Shown in pieces: positions 1 through 9,310 of a stretch of DNA of 64,000 nucleotides. The notes beneath the pieces are model-generated. The model saw only the letters and a list, made by a program, of their open reading frames with translations. It was not told the DNA's origin and did no database searches. The DNA is from Pelomonas sp047654785 (GTDB taxonomy: Bacteria > Pseudomonadota > Gammaproteobacteria > Burkholderiales > Burkholderiaceae_C). The translations under genes were made by a program, and so were the position numbers. Each line of letters begins with the position of its first letter. Within the stretch, counting starts at the first letter, position 1. The stretch spans positions 744,001-808,000 of the forward strand of contig NZ_JASGKQ010000001.1 of the NCBI RefSeq assembly GCF_047654785.1, read 5' to 3'.

Positions 1-990
1 TGGCCCGCGGCATCGCGCCGCACGCCACGCTCTACCACTGGGACCTGCCGCAGCACCTGCAGGACCTGGGCGGCTGGGGCAACCGCGACACCGCCTTCCA
101 CTTCGCGCACTACGCCGACGCCATGGCCCGCCGCCTGGGCGACCGGCTCGCGTCGCTGGCCACGCACAACGAGCCCTGGTGCACCGCCGTGCTGGGCCAC
201 GAGATCGGCAAGTTCGCGCCCGGCGACCGCGACCCGCGGCTGGCCGCGCAGGTGTCGCACCACCTGCTGCTGTCGCACGGCCTGGCGATGGCGGCCATGC
301 GCGCCGGCGCCACGGCCTGCCCACTGGGCATCGTGCTGAACCAGTCCAGCGTGACGCCGGCCACCGCCAGCCCCGCCGACCAGGCCGCCGCCCGCACCGA
401 GTACGCGCGCTTCGTGCGCTGGTACATGGACCCGTTGTTCCACGGAGAGTACCCGCAGGACCCGGGCATCGCCCGCCACCCGCAGGTGCGCGACGGCGAC
501 ATGGCGCTGATCCGCCAGCCCATGGACTTCCTCGGCATCAACTACTACACGCGCATCTGGGCCAGCCGCGGCCAGCCGCCGCTGCCCGCGCCGGCCGCGC
601 TGGGCGTCACCGACATGGGCTGGGAGGTGTACCCGGACGGCCTACGCGAGCTGCTGGTGGGCCTGCGGGCGCAGTACCCCGGCCTGCCGCCGCTGTTCAT
701 CACCGAGAACGGCATGGCCAGCGCCGACACGCTGGCCGGCGGCCGCGTGGCCGACCGCCAGCGCATCGACTACGTGCGCGCCCACCTGGAGGCGATCGCC
801 GCCGCCAGGGACCAGGGCGTGGACGTGCGCGGCTATTTCTACTGGAGCCTGATGGACAACTACGAGTGGGACTCGGGCTATGCCAAGCGCTTCGGCCTGG
901 TGCACGTGGACTACGCCAGCCAGCAGCGCACGCTGAAGGACAGCGCCCACTGGTACCGCGCCAGCATCGCCGCGTCGCGCGAGGCCGCCC

Positions 991-998
<8 letters not shown>
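1..998 (+). CDS. GH1 family beta-glucosidase, 5' end outside window
   Basis: Hydrolyses terminal beta-glucosidic bonds of oligosaccharides. The reading frame is open from base 3, so about 331 residues are visible of a family that is usually 440-470 long; the N-terminal part lies upstream of the window. The acid/base motif is THNEP (Glu near visible residue 57) and the nucleophile motif is ITENGM (Glu codon near base 705). Late family features such as YFYWSLMDNYEW are also present. No signal peptide can be judged. The stop codon overlaps the start of the following ABC ATPase by 8 bases, so the two are probably translated together. With the TonB receptor and the GH16 glucanase downstream, it likely finishes degradation of imported beta-glucan oligomers. 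Confidence 0.95.
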
Positions 999-2025
<1,027 letters not shown>

Positions 2026-2068
2026 CCCCGCTTTCCGTTCACCGATCAACACCCACCAGAGTACCGAC

Positions 2069-4738
2069 ATGACCCAGAGACAAGCCCCCCGATCCGCCGC
2101 CCGCCCGGCCCTGAGCCTCGTGATGGCCGCCACGCTGGCCCTGCTCGGCGGCGCCGCGCAGGCGCAGACCGCGCCGGCCGACGACAAGAAGCCGGACGCC
2201 GACGAGCTGCAGCGGCTGGACACCGTGACCGTCACCTCCAACCGCCGGCTGGAGACGGCGCAGAAGGTGTCGGGCGTCGTGCAGTCCATCGGCGGCGAGC
2301 AGCTGCGCAAGGACGGCATCACCGAGCTGCGCCAGCTGCAGGGCGCCATCCCCGGCCTGAGCATCGCCAACCAGGAGGGCAATGCCGAGATCTACATCCG
2401 CGGCGTCGGCTCGGCCAACAACACCGAGCTGGGCGACCCCGGCGCCGCGCCGCACCTGAACGGCGTCTACATCCCGCGCCCGCGCGGCCTGGGCCTGATG
2501 TTCTACGACCTGGAGCGCGTCGAGGTGAACAAGGGCCCGCAGGGCACGCTGTACGGCCGCAACGCGCTGGCCGGCACGCTCAACATCATCAGCGCGCAGC
2601 CGCGCCTGGGCCAGTTCGGCGGCTACGCGCAGGCCGACGTGTCCAACCGCGACGGCCACGGCGTCGAGGGCGCGGTGAACCTGCCCCTCGGCACGGATGC
2701 CGCGCTGCGCATCGCCGCCTACCAGAGCAAGAAGGACTACGGCTTCACCAACGTGTCGACCGATGCGCAGGCCCGCCAGCTCCAGCCCGCCGGGCTGGAG
2801 GACAACAACGCGCTGCGCCTGTCCGCCCGCTGGGAGCCGACCGAGGCGCTGCGCTTCAGCCTCGTGGCCGACAGCGGCCGCGAGCGCGGCACCGGCTACC
2901 CGGGCGCCAACATCTTCAGCGCCGTGACGGCCAGCGGCCTGCGGCCCGAAGACCTGGACCTGCGCCACGTGGCCTACCGCGGCCAGCAGGGCGACATGCG
3001 CAACGACCTGTGGGGCGTGCTCGGCAAGGTGGAGGCCGACCTCGGCCCCGTCAGCCTGGAGTTCAACGCCAGCCGCCGCTCGGTGGACTTCTGGCAGCGC
3101 AACGGCCAGGCCGACGGCATCGCCTGGCCGGGCCGCGACCTCGGCGCCATCCAGTACGACAACAGCTCCACGCAGTACTGGCAGACGCTGTCCAAGAGCA
3201 ACGTCTACGAGCTGCTGCTGCGCTCCAACGACGACCAGCAGCCGCTGCAGTGGACGGCGGGCGTCTTCCACTTCGACGAGAAGCAGGCGGTGGGCTATCT
3301 GTCGCTGGCGGACCGCGGTTGCTGCTACTGGGGCACCGAGTTCACGATGCCCGACGTGCGCGGCAAGTCCACCGCCGCCTACGTCGATGCGACCTACAAG
3401 GTGGCGCCGCAGTGGCGCGCGCTGGCGGGCTTCCGGCGCACCCAGGAGAGCAAGTCGCGCTACGGCATCGGCGGCAACGTGGGCGCGGTGCTGGGCGGCG
3501 AGAACTGGGACTGCTGCTACGCCACGCGCTGGGGCACCGATGGCTTCCAGCCGGCGCTGCTGGCGCGCCCCAACTTCGACATGGGCCAGGTGACGACCGA
3601 CGCGCAGAAGGCGCAGTTCATCCTCGAATCCATCCTCACGCCCGGCGCGCGCGACGTGCTGCGCCAGCAGCTGCTGCCGCTGGCCAACGGCAGCAACCCG
3701 CTCGGCCAGTGCGTGGACCGCCCCGACGTGAACGACAACGGCCGCCTGTCCTGCCCCACCACCACGCCGGGCAACACCAACGGCGGCTTCGCCTACGTCG
3801 CGGACCTGGCCGTGCCCAAGCAGCAGTACGGCAGCAGCAAGGCCCGCTACAACGACTTCCGCATCGGCGTCGAGCACGACCTGGGCCGCGACGCGATGGT
3901 CTACGCCAAGTTCTCCACCGGCCACAAGGCCGGCGGCTTCAACGACGTGTTCGAGACCTCGCCCATCCCCGAGGTCTACGGCCCCGAGAAGCTGAGCGTG
4001 CTGGAGCTGGGCAGCCGCAACGTCGTCGAGGTGATGGGCCGCCGCGCGGTGGCCAACCTGTCGGGCTTCTTCTACGACTACAAGAATCAGGTGTTCCAGG
4101 ACCTGACCTGCATCCAGATGAACACGCAGGTCACGCCCAACACCTGCAGCGGCTACTCGCTGGTCAACCGCAACATCGGCGCCTCCCGGCTGTACGGGCT
4201 GGAAGGCGAGCTGCGCCTGCCGCTGCCCGCCGGCTTCTCGCTGGACGTGAACGCGGTGCTGCTGCAGACCAAGATCCGCAACGCCGTGGTGGCCGATGCG
4301 CGCGCCATCGACTATGGCCAGGGCGGCAAGGCGCCGAACATCGACCTGACCGGCAACCAGCTGCCGCTGGCGTCCAAGGTCAACCTGTCGGCCCGGCTGC
4401 AGCAGGTGTTCGCGCTGGGCGCCGGCAAGTTCGACTGGCAAGCGCTGCTCAGCTACCGCTCGGCCTACTACCTGACGCAGTACAACGAGCGCGACGTCGT
4501 CACGCTGGGCGGCACCCGCACCGACGCGCTGGCCGCCGGCTTCCCCGACCGGCAGAAGGGCTACGCCACGCTCAACCTCGGCGTCGGCTACACCTTCGAC
4601 CGCTACCGCATCGAAGCCTTCGGCAGCAACGTGACCAACGAGCAGGCCTCGACCAAGGCGCTGGTGGGCTCGGCGCTGAACGTGCGCTTCCTGAACGACG
4701 CCCGCAGCTACGGCCTGCGCGCGCGGGTGAACTTCTGA
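2069..4738 (+). CDS. TonB-dependent outer-membrane receptor
   Basis: Outer-membrane beta-barrel that imports a ligand using TonB energy. I place the start at the ATG at 2069, giving 889 residues; a longer open frame upstream overlaps the ABC gene and lacks a signal peptide. The N-terminus is a classic Sec signal ending AAQAQ near residue 33. A TonB-box-like stretch (LDTVTVTSNRR) and a plug domain (IYIRGVGS, VEVNKGPQGTLYGRNALAGTLN) follow, then a long barrel that ends in a terminal Phe (RARVNF) as expected for barrel assembly. It sits between the sugar ATPase and a secreted GH16 enzyme, so uptake of beta-glucan oligomers is a reasonable inference. Siderophore uptake is less likely in this setting. 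Confidence 0.95.
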   Translation: MTQRQAPRSAARPALSLVMAATLALLGGAAQAQTAPADDKKPDADELQRLDTVTVTSNRRLETAQKVSGVVQSIGGEQLRKDGITELRQLQGAIPGLSIANQEGNAEIYIRGVGSANNTELGDPGAAPHLNGVYIPRPRGLGLMFYDLERVEVNKGPQGTLYGRNALAGTLNIISAQPRLGQFGGYAQADVSNRDGHGVEGAVNLPLGTDAALRIAAYQSKKDYGFTNVSTDAQARQLQPAGLEDNNALRLSARWEPTEALRFSLVADSGRERGTGYPGANIFSAVTASGLRPEDLDLRHVAYRGQQGDMRNDLWGVLGKVEADLGPVSLEFNASRRSVDFWQRNGQADGIAWPGRDLGAIQYDNSSTQYWQTLSKSNVYELLLRSNDDQQPLQWTAGVFHFDEKQAVGYLSLADRGCCYWGTEFTMPDVRGKSTAAYVDATYKVAPQWRALAGFRRTQESKSRYGIGGNVGAVLGGENWDCCYATRWGTDGFQPALLARPNFDMGQVTTDAQKAQFILESILTPGARDVLRQQLLPLANGSNPLGQCVDRPDVNDNGRLSCPTTTPGNTNGGFAYVADLAVPKQQYGSSKARYNDFRIGVEHDLGRDAMVYAKFSTGHKAGGFNDVFETSPIPEVYGPEKLSVLELGSRNVVEVMGRRAVANLSGFFYDYKNQVFQDLTCIQMNTQVTPNTCSGYSLVNRNIGASRLYGLEGELRLPLPAGFSLDVNAVLLQTKIRNAVVADARAIDYGQGGKAPNIDLTGNQLPLASKVNLSARLQQVFALGAGKFDWQALLSYRSAYYLTQYNERDVVTLGGTRTDALAAGFPDRQKGYATLNLGVGYTFDRYRIEAFGSNVTNEQASTKALVGSALNVRFLNDARSYGLRARVNF

Positions 4739-4748
4739 GGCGGCCGGC

Positions 4749-5432
4749 ATGACCCCGATCCGCCCCGCCATCGCCGCCGCGCTGCTGCTCGCCGCGGCCG
4801 CCGCGCCGGCCGCCGGCTTCTTCGACGACTTCGACGGCACCGGCGGCGCCGGCCCCGCCTGGGAGACGGCCACCTGGCACAACGGCCCGCCGTTCGGCTG
4901 CGGCTTCGCCTACAGCGAGGTGTGGAAGGACGCCGGCCGCATGGTCCTCAACGTGAACGCCGGCACCGGCCGCTGCGGCGAAATCCGCACGGTGCAGAAG
5001 TTCACCTACGGCAAGTTCACCGTGCGCCTGAAGGCCAGCGACTTCGCCGGCGGCAACACCTCGTTCTTCCTCTACACCGGCGACGCCGGCACCGCCAGCC
5101 ACCACGAGATCGACATCGAGCTGATCAAGGGCGGCACGGTGCTGCACACCAACGTGTGGAAGGCCGGCGTCCAGCACTACCGGCAGTTCCCCATCGCCGC
5201 CGGCTGGCAGACGCTGGGCTTCGAATGGCGCGAGGACTCGGTGCGCTGGTTCGCCGTCGACGCGCAGGGCGGCGAGACCACGCTGCGCCGCCAGGCCATC
5301 GCCGTGTCCACGCCCATGCAGCTGATGCTGAACCACTGGCGCGGCGACGACGGCGCCGACGCGCTCAGCTTCCTGGGCCGCTGGAGCGGCGGCGGCGGGC
5401 CGGCGTATTACGACTGGGTCAAGGTGGAGTGA
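4749..5432 (+). CDS. Secreted GH16 family beta-glucanase (lichenase-like)
   Basis: Endo-acting hydrolase of beta-glucans. The 227-residue protein opens with an alanine-rich signal peptide (cleavage near PAAG, residue 23) and carries the GH16 active-site motif EIDIE, in which the two Glu residues act as nucleophile and acid/base, with the Asp between them. The surrounding sequence (YGKFTVRLKAS, TSFFLYTG, HTNVW, LGFEW) follows the order seen in bacterial lichenases. It starts 10 bases after the TonB receptor stop and is almost certainly co-transcribed. Together with GH1 it forms a cut-import-cut pathway: extracellular or periplasmic cleavage, TonB uptake, then cytoplasmic beta-glucosidase. Substrate (lichenan, laminarin or similar) cannot be told from sequence alone. 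Confidence 0.9.
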   Translation: MTPIRPAIAAALLLAAAAAPAAGFFDDFDGTGGAGPAWETATWHNGPPFGCGFAYSEVWKDAGRMVLNVNAGTGRCGEIRTVQKFTYGKFTVRLKASDFAGGNTSFFLYTGDAGTASHHEIDIELIKGGTVLHTNVWKAGVQHYRQFPIAAGWQTLGFEWREDSVRWFAVDAQGGETTLRRQAIAVSTPMQLMLNHWRGDDGADALSFLGRWSGGGGPAYYDWVKVE

Positions 5433-5442
5433 CAGGGGCCTT

Positions 5443-5475
5443 GCGCGCCGAGTCAATATGATGCGCGCCGTTTTT
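5443..5475 (+). terminator. Possible weak terminator after the glucanase
   Basis: Two GCGCGC hexamers (5443-5448 and 5463-5468) can pair across a 14-base AT-richer loop and are followed two bases later by five Ts. The stem is short, so this is a tentative end point for the beta-glucan operon; the T-run also lies directly before the ribosome-binding site of the next gene. Confidence 0.3.
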
Positions 5476-5488
5476 GCAGGAGTTGCGC

Positions 5489-6307
5489 ATGGCCATGGAC
5501 GTTGTCGATTACGAGATCAAGGGCGCCGAGATGCAGTTCGTCGAGGTCGAACTGGACCCCGGCGAGGCGGCCATCGGCGAGGCGGGGTCCATGATGTTCA
5601 TGGACGCCGGCATCGCCATGGACACGGTGTTCGGCGACGGCTCGGCCGGCCAGGGCGGCGGCCTGCTCGGCAAGCTGCTGGGCGCCGGCAAGCGGCTGGT
5701 GACCGGCGAGTCGCTGTTCACGACGATCTACACCAACCAGGGCACCGGCAAGCGGCGCGTGGCCTTCGCCGCGCCCTATCCGGGCAAGATCCTGGCCATG
5801 GACCTGCGCCAGCTCGGCGGCACGCTGATCTGCCAGAAGGACGCCTTCCTGTGCGCCGCGCGCGGCGTGTCGCTGGGCATCGCGCTGCAGAAGAAGCTGT
5901 CCACCGGCTTCTTCGGCGGCGAGGGCTTCATCATGCAGAAGCTCGAGGGCGACGGCCTGGCCTTCGTGCATGCCGGCGGCACCGTCGTGCGGCGCACGCT
6001 GCAGCCGGGCCAGGCGATGCTGGTGGACACCGGCTGCGTGGTGGCGTACACGCCGGGCGTGAACTTCGAGATCCAGTACGTCGGCAAGATCAAGACCGCG
6101 CTGTTCGGCGGCGAGGGCCTGTTCCTGGCCAGGCTGACCGGCCCGGGCGAGGTCTGGCTGCAGAGCCTGCCGTTCTCGCGGCTGGCCTCGCGCATCTTCG
6201 CGGCGGCGCCGCAGACGGGCGGCGGCGGCCGCGAGGAGGGCTCGGTGCTGGGCGGCTTTGCCGGCGCCGGCCTGCTCGGCGGGCTGCTGGGCGGCGACGA
6301 CGAGTGA
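5489..6307 (+). CDS. AIM24 / TIGR00266 family protein
   Basis: Belongs to the AIM24-like (TIGR00266) family of beta-helical proteins, whose bacterial role is not settled. I use the ATG at 5489 (MAMDVVDYEIKG), preceded by CAGGAG six bases upstream; a TTG at 5474 would add five residues before it. The 272-residue product has the family's start and glycine-rich strands (EAGSMMFMD, GFFGGEGFIMQKLEGDG, YTPGVNFEIQYVGKIKTALFGGEGLF) and a glycine-rich C-terminus. No signal peptide or membrane segment is evident. The stop codon TGA (6305-6307) touches the end of a MITE-like element, so the downstream untranslated region of this gene has been replaced by mobile DNA. Confidence 0.88.
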   Translation: MAMDVVDYEIKGAEMQFVEVELDPGEAAIGEAGSMMFMDAGIAMDTVFGDGSAGQGGGLLGKLLGAGKRLVTGESLFTTIYTNQGTGKRRVAFAAPYPGKILAMDLRQLGGTLICQKDAFLCAARGVSLGIALQKKLSTGFFGGEGFIMQKLEGDGLAFVHAGGTVVRRTLQPGQAMLVDTGCVVAYTPGVNFEIQYVGKIKTALFGGEGLFLARLTGPGEVWLQSLPFSRLASRIFAAAPQTGGGGREEGSVLGGFAGAGLLGGLLGGDDE

Positions 6308-6313
6308 CCCTAA

Positions 6314-7186
6314 GAGCGGCTAACACAACCCTGTCATCGTCAGGCGGTTGAAGTGCGTTTGACGGTACATGGGTCGAACCAAGAACAAGGAAATCAGCGC
6401 GGCGCTGTTCAAGAAGATTGAGCCACTGCTGCCGGTATTCGTGCCCTCGGTCAAGGGCGGTCGTCCACGGGTGAGCGACGAGATGGCTCTGAACGGCATC
6501 CTGTTCGTGCTGCGCACCGGCATCCCCTGGGAAGAGTTGCCCCAGGAACTGGGCTTCGGCAGTGGCATGACCTGCTGGCGGCGACTGCGCCAATGGCAGG
6601 ATGCCGGTGTGTGGCACCAATTGCATATGCTGTTGTTGGCCGAACTGCGTAGCGCCGGGCGGCTGGACTTCAGCCGAGCCAGCCTGGACGGGGCCAGCGT
6701 GCCCAGCCCCCGGGGGGCTCGCACACTGGCCCCAACCCCACGGACAGAGGAAAACTCGGCAGCAAACGTCACATCATCACGGACCGCCAGGGCATCCCGC
6801 TGATGTTCTGCGTGACCGGAGCCAACCGCCACGACTCGGTGGTCTTCGAGCAGTTGATCGATGCCTTGCCCGATGTGCGAGGAAAGCGTGGAAAGCCGCG
6901 CCGCTGGCCCGACAAGCTGCACGCGGACAAGGGCTACGACTTTGCACGCTGTCGGGAGCACCTCAAGCGCCGAGGCATCCAGGATCGGATCGCCCGCAGG
7001 GGTATCGAGCGCAACGACCGACTCGGGTGCCATCGCTGGGTCGTCGAACGCACGCATGCTTGGCTGGCCGCCTTCGGCAAGCTGCGCGTGCGTTTCGAGC
7101 GAAGCGTTCATACCCATGTGGCCTTGCTATCCCTGGCGTGCAGCGTCATCTGCGTGCGAGCATTGATTCAGTTTTGTTAGCCGCTC
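6314..7186 (+). mobile_element. IS5-family (IS427-like) insertion sequence, apparently complete
   Basis: The 873-bp element has 16-bp terminal repeats with one mismatch: GAGCGGCTAACACAAC at 6314-6329 and the reverse complement of GAGCGGCTAACAAAAC at 7171-7186. TAA flanks both ends (6311-6313 and 7187-7189), fitting a TNA-type 3-bp target duplication. It encodes one DDE transposase in two overlapping frames. The near-intact ends, intact frames and matching duplication suggest a recent insertion. It landed within the left repeat of the older MITE-like element. Confidence 0.9.
6369..7180 (+). CDS. IS5-family DDE transposase, two frames joined by -1 frameshift
   Basis: Cuts and rejoins the IS ends. 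Frame A runs from the ATG at 6369 to 6803 and holds the N-terminal helix-turn-helix-like region (GRPRVSDEMALNGILFVLRTG) and the first catalytic Asp (SLDGAS). The rest of the protein is in the -1 frame, which is open from the run of six Gs at 6712-6717 to 7180 and supplies TGPNPTDRGKLGSKRH, the second Asp (LHADKGYD) and the final Glu (WVVERTHAWL). A single -1 slip on the G run gives about 270 residues, the normal IS427-group length. This group commonly uses programmed slippage, so the break is more likely functional than a mutation. Without slippage, frame A ends in an unrelated tail. Confidence 0.85.
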
Positions 7187-7401
7187 TAAATCCGGCAGTT
7201 GACCGCTTGCCATTCATCGAAAGTCCCGGTGTTTCAACACCTTGCCGCCCATGCGGAGATCACCAGGTCGGTGAGCACCGCTGCATGCCCGCTGGTCTGG
7301 CGCTGCGAGCCGCTGGCGGCGTTGCTCATCCTCGCGGGCATGAGCCCGCAGCGTCGTCGCGCCTTGCCAGCGACCCGCCTCGCCAGCCCCTCGGGCATGC
7401 C

Positions 7402-7419
7402 CAACTGCCGGATTTAGGG
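7402..7419. repeat. Right 18-bp inverted repeat of the MITE-like element
   Basis: CAACTGCCGGATTTAGGG. Its partner is split by the IS insertion: six bases at 6308-6313 and twelve at 7190-7201. Confidence 0.85.
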
Positions 7420-7511
7420 TGACTTGACCTGGCGCAGGTCGGCGCATCCACCCCCCGGTAAACTGCGCGGCGCAGGGCGGCAACGGGCCGCCCTTTCCTT
7501 TGGAGAGCTGG

Positions 7512-8525
7512 ATGTTGCGCAGTTGGGCGGTGGCGTTGGGGTGGGTGGCGGCGCTGGGCGCCCAGGCGCAGCAGGTCCAGCCAGCCCCTCAGGCCCTCCA
7601 GGCGCGCCCGCCGCTGTTCGTGCTGAACTCGCTGAGCGCCGACATCGCCGTGGTCGATCCGGCCAGCTTCGCGGTCGTCAAGCGCATCCCGACCGGCAAG
7701 GAGCCGCACCACCTCTACCTGTCGCCGGACGAGCGGTCGCTGATCGTCGCCAACGCGCTGGGCGACTCGCTGACCTTCGTGGACCCGCGCACGGCCGAGG
7801 TGCAGCGCGTGGTGCGCGGCATCCCCGACCCCTACCACCTGCGCTTCTCGCCGGACATGAAGTGGCTCGCCACCGCCTCCAACCGGCTGGACCGCGTGGA
7901 CATCTACCGCTGGCAGGGCAGCATCGCGGCCGAGCCGCTGCAGCTCGTCAAGCGCATCCCCGCGCCCAAGACGCCCAGCCACCTGAACATCGACACCCGC
8001 AGCACCACGCTCTACGTCAGCCTGCAGGACAGCGACGAGTTGCTCGCCATCGACCTCGCCACGCAGACCGTCAAGTGGAAGGTGCCGGTGGGCAAGATGC
8101 CGGCCGACATCTACCTGTCGCCGGACGACCGGCACCTGCTGGTCGGCCTGACCGGCGACAAGGTCGTCGAGGTGTGGGACGTCGGCGGCGCGGGCCCGAA
8201 GCTGGTCAAGCGCATCCCCACCGGCGCGGGCGCGCACTCGTTCCGCGCCTGGGGCGACAAGCGCCACGTGCTGGTGTCCAACCGCGCGGCCAACACCATC
8301 AGCAAGATCGACCTGGCCACGCTGGCCGTGGTGGACCAGTACCCCGCGCCCGCCGGCCCGGACGACATGGAGCTGCTGACCGACGGCCGCACGCTGCTCG
8401 TCACCTCGCGCTGGGCCGGCAAGGTCACGCAGATCGACACCGCCACGCGCAAGGTCGTGCGCCAGGTCAAGGTGGGCAAGTCGCCGCACGGCATCTGGAC
8501 GCTGGACCATCAGCCCAGGCTATGA
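7512..8525 (+). CDS. Secreted YVTN-type beta-propeller protein
   Basis: Predicted periplasmic beta-propeller of unknown partner. The ATG at 7512 follows GGAGAG (7502-7507); a TTG at 7500 would extend it by four residues but spoil the spacing. The 337-residue product starts with a signal peptide ending GAQAQQ near residue 20, then has about six repeats with the pattern 'spacer-PxHLYLSPDxxxLxVAN' (LVLNSLSADIAVVDP, DPYHLRFSPD, PSHLNIDTRS, PADIYLSPDD, GAHSFRAWGDKRHVLVSNR, GPDDMELLTDGRTLLVTSR, SPHGIWTL). Such YncE-like propellers often bind DNA, quinones or metal cofactors, but no catalytic signature is seen here. A GGGCGGC/GCCGCCC hairpin (7475-7493) precedes it. Its stop overlaps the next start (ATGA). 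Confidence 0.88.
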   Translation: MLRSWAVALGWVAALGAQAQQVQPAPQALQARPPLFVLNSLSADIAVVDPASFAVVKRIPTGKEPHHLYLSPDERSLIVANALGDSLTFVDPRTAEVQRVVRGIPDPYHLRFSPDMKWLATASNRLDRVDIYRWQGSIAAEPLQLVKRIPAPKTPSHLNIDTRSTTLYVSLQDSDELLAIDLATQTVKWKVPVGKMPADIYLSPDDRHLLVGLTGDKVVEVWDVGGAGPKLVKRIPTGAGAHSFRAWGDKRHVLVSNRAANTISKIDLATLAVVDQYPAPAGPDDMELLTDGRTLLVTSRWAGKVTQIDTATRKVVRQVKVGKSPHGIWTLDHQPRL

Positions 8526-9310
8526 AGGCGCTGCTCCTCGCGCTCGTGGCCACCGCGGCCGCGGCGCAGCCACGCTGCGACAAGCCGGTCTACCTGACCT
8601 TCGACACCGGCCACATGGGCGTGGCGCCGCTGATTGCCGAGACGCTGAAGCGGCACGGCGCGAAGGCGACCTTCTTCCTCGCCAGCGAGCCGACCAAGAC
8701 CGGCGGCACGACGCTGGACGACGTCTGGGCGCCGTGGTGGCGCGAGCGCGCGGCCGAGGGCCACGACTTCGGCGCCCACACCTGGGACCACGACGTCTTC
8801 CTGGCCGACCTGCCCGACGCCGACGGCCGGGTCACCCGCTTCCGGTTCCGCACCCAGGCCGGCGTCAACCCGCCCGTGGTGCGCGAGCTGAGCGCCGCGC
8901 AGTACTGCGCCAGCCTGAAGAAGGTGGGCGAGCGCTTCACGGCGATGACCGGCCGGCCGCTCGGGCCCATCTTCCGCGCGCCGGCCGGCCGCACGTCGGC
9001 GGCGCTGCTGGACGCGGCCCGGGCCTGCGGCTTCACGCACGTGGGCTGGAGCCGCGCGGGCTTCCTCGGCGATGAGCTGTCCAGCGCCGCCCATCCCAAC
9101 GCGCAGCTGCTGGAGAAGGCGCTGCGCGACATCCGGCCCGGCGACATCCTGATGGCCCACCTGGGCATCTGGGAGCGGCAGGACCCCTGGGCGCCCGCCG
9201 TGCTGGAGCCGCTGCTGGCCGGGCTGGCGCAGCGGGGCCTATGCTTCGCACCGCTGCGGGAGCATCCCCGCTATGCGCCCTTGTTCGCGCCGCGCCCGAA
9301 GAAGCCGTGA
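8522..9310 (+). CDS. Polysaccharide deacetylase family protein (NodB domain)
   Basis: Metal-dependent N- or O-deacetylase fold. The 262-residue protein has a short signal peptide (about residues 1-16, TAAAAQP) and the NodB motifs in order: motif 1 TFDTGH, motif 2 HTWDHD, motif 3 RAPAGR, then MAHLG. In motif 1 the canonical TFDDG has Thr in place of the second Asp, which is normally a metal ligand; the first Asp (catalytic base) and the two motif-2 His residues are kept. Metal binding may therefore differ. Translation is coupled to the beta-propeller by a 4-base ATGA overlap and to the following gene by GTGA. Substrate is unknown; a cell-wall or exported polysaccharide is likely. Confidence 0.88.
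   Translation: MKALLLALVATAAAAQPRCDKPVYLTFDTGHMGVAPLIAETLKRHGAKATFFLASEPTKTGGTTLDDVWAPWWRERAAEGHDFGAHTWDHDVFLADLPDADGRVTRFRFRTQAGVNPPVVRELSAAQYCASLKKVGERFTAMTGRPLGPIFRAPAGRTSAALLDAARACGFTHVGWSRAGFLGDELSSAAHPNAQLLEKALRDIRPGDILMAHLGIWERQDPWAPAVLEPLLAGLAQRGLCFAPLREHPRYAPLFAPRPKKP

Larger units (their letters stand above)
6308..7419. mobile_element. MITE-like 236-bp element interrupted by an IS5-type IS
   Basis: If the inner IS (6314-7186) and one copy of its TAA duplication are removed, the flanks join to give CCCTAAATCCGGCAGTTG, which is the exact reverse complement of 7402-7419. The result is a 236-bp element with perfect 18-bp terminal inverted repeats. It is flanked by TGA on both sides (6305-6307, which is the AIM24 stop, and 7420-7422), a possible 3-bp target duplication. 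No full transposase fits inside. A plus-strand frame ends with a TAG inside the right repeat (PNCRI then stop), a pattern seen when a transposase gene runs into its terminal repeat, so an internally deleted IS is as likely as a true MITE. A small hairpin lies at 7334-7349. Confidence 0.75.

Noticed and set aside
2039..4882. Minus-strand open frame of 947 codons opposite the TonB receptor
   Set aside because: High-GC shadow frame: low-complexity Ala/Gly/Val/His/Gln composition, no family motif, and the opposite strand has a clear receptor.
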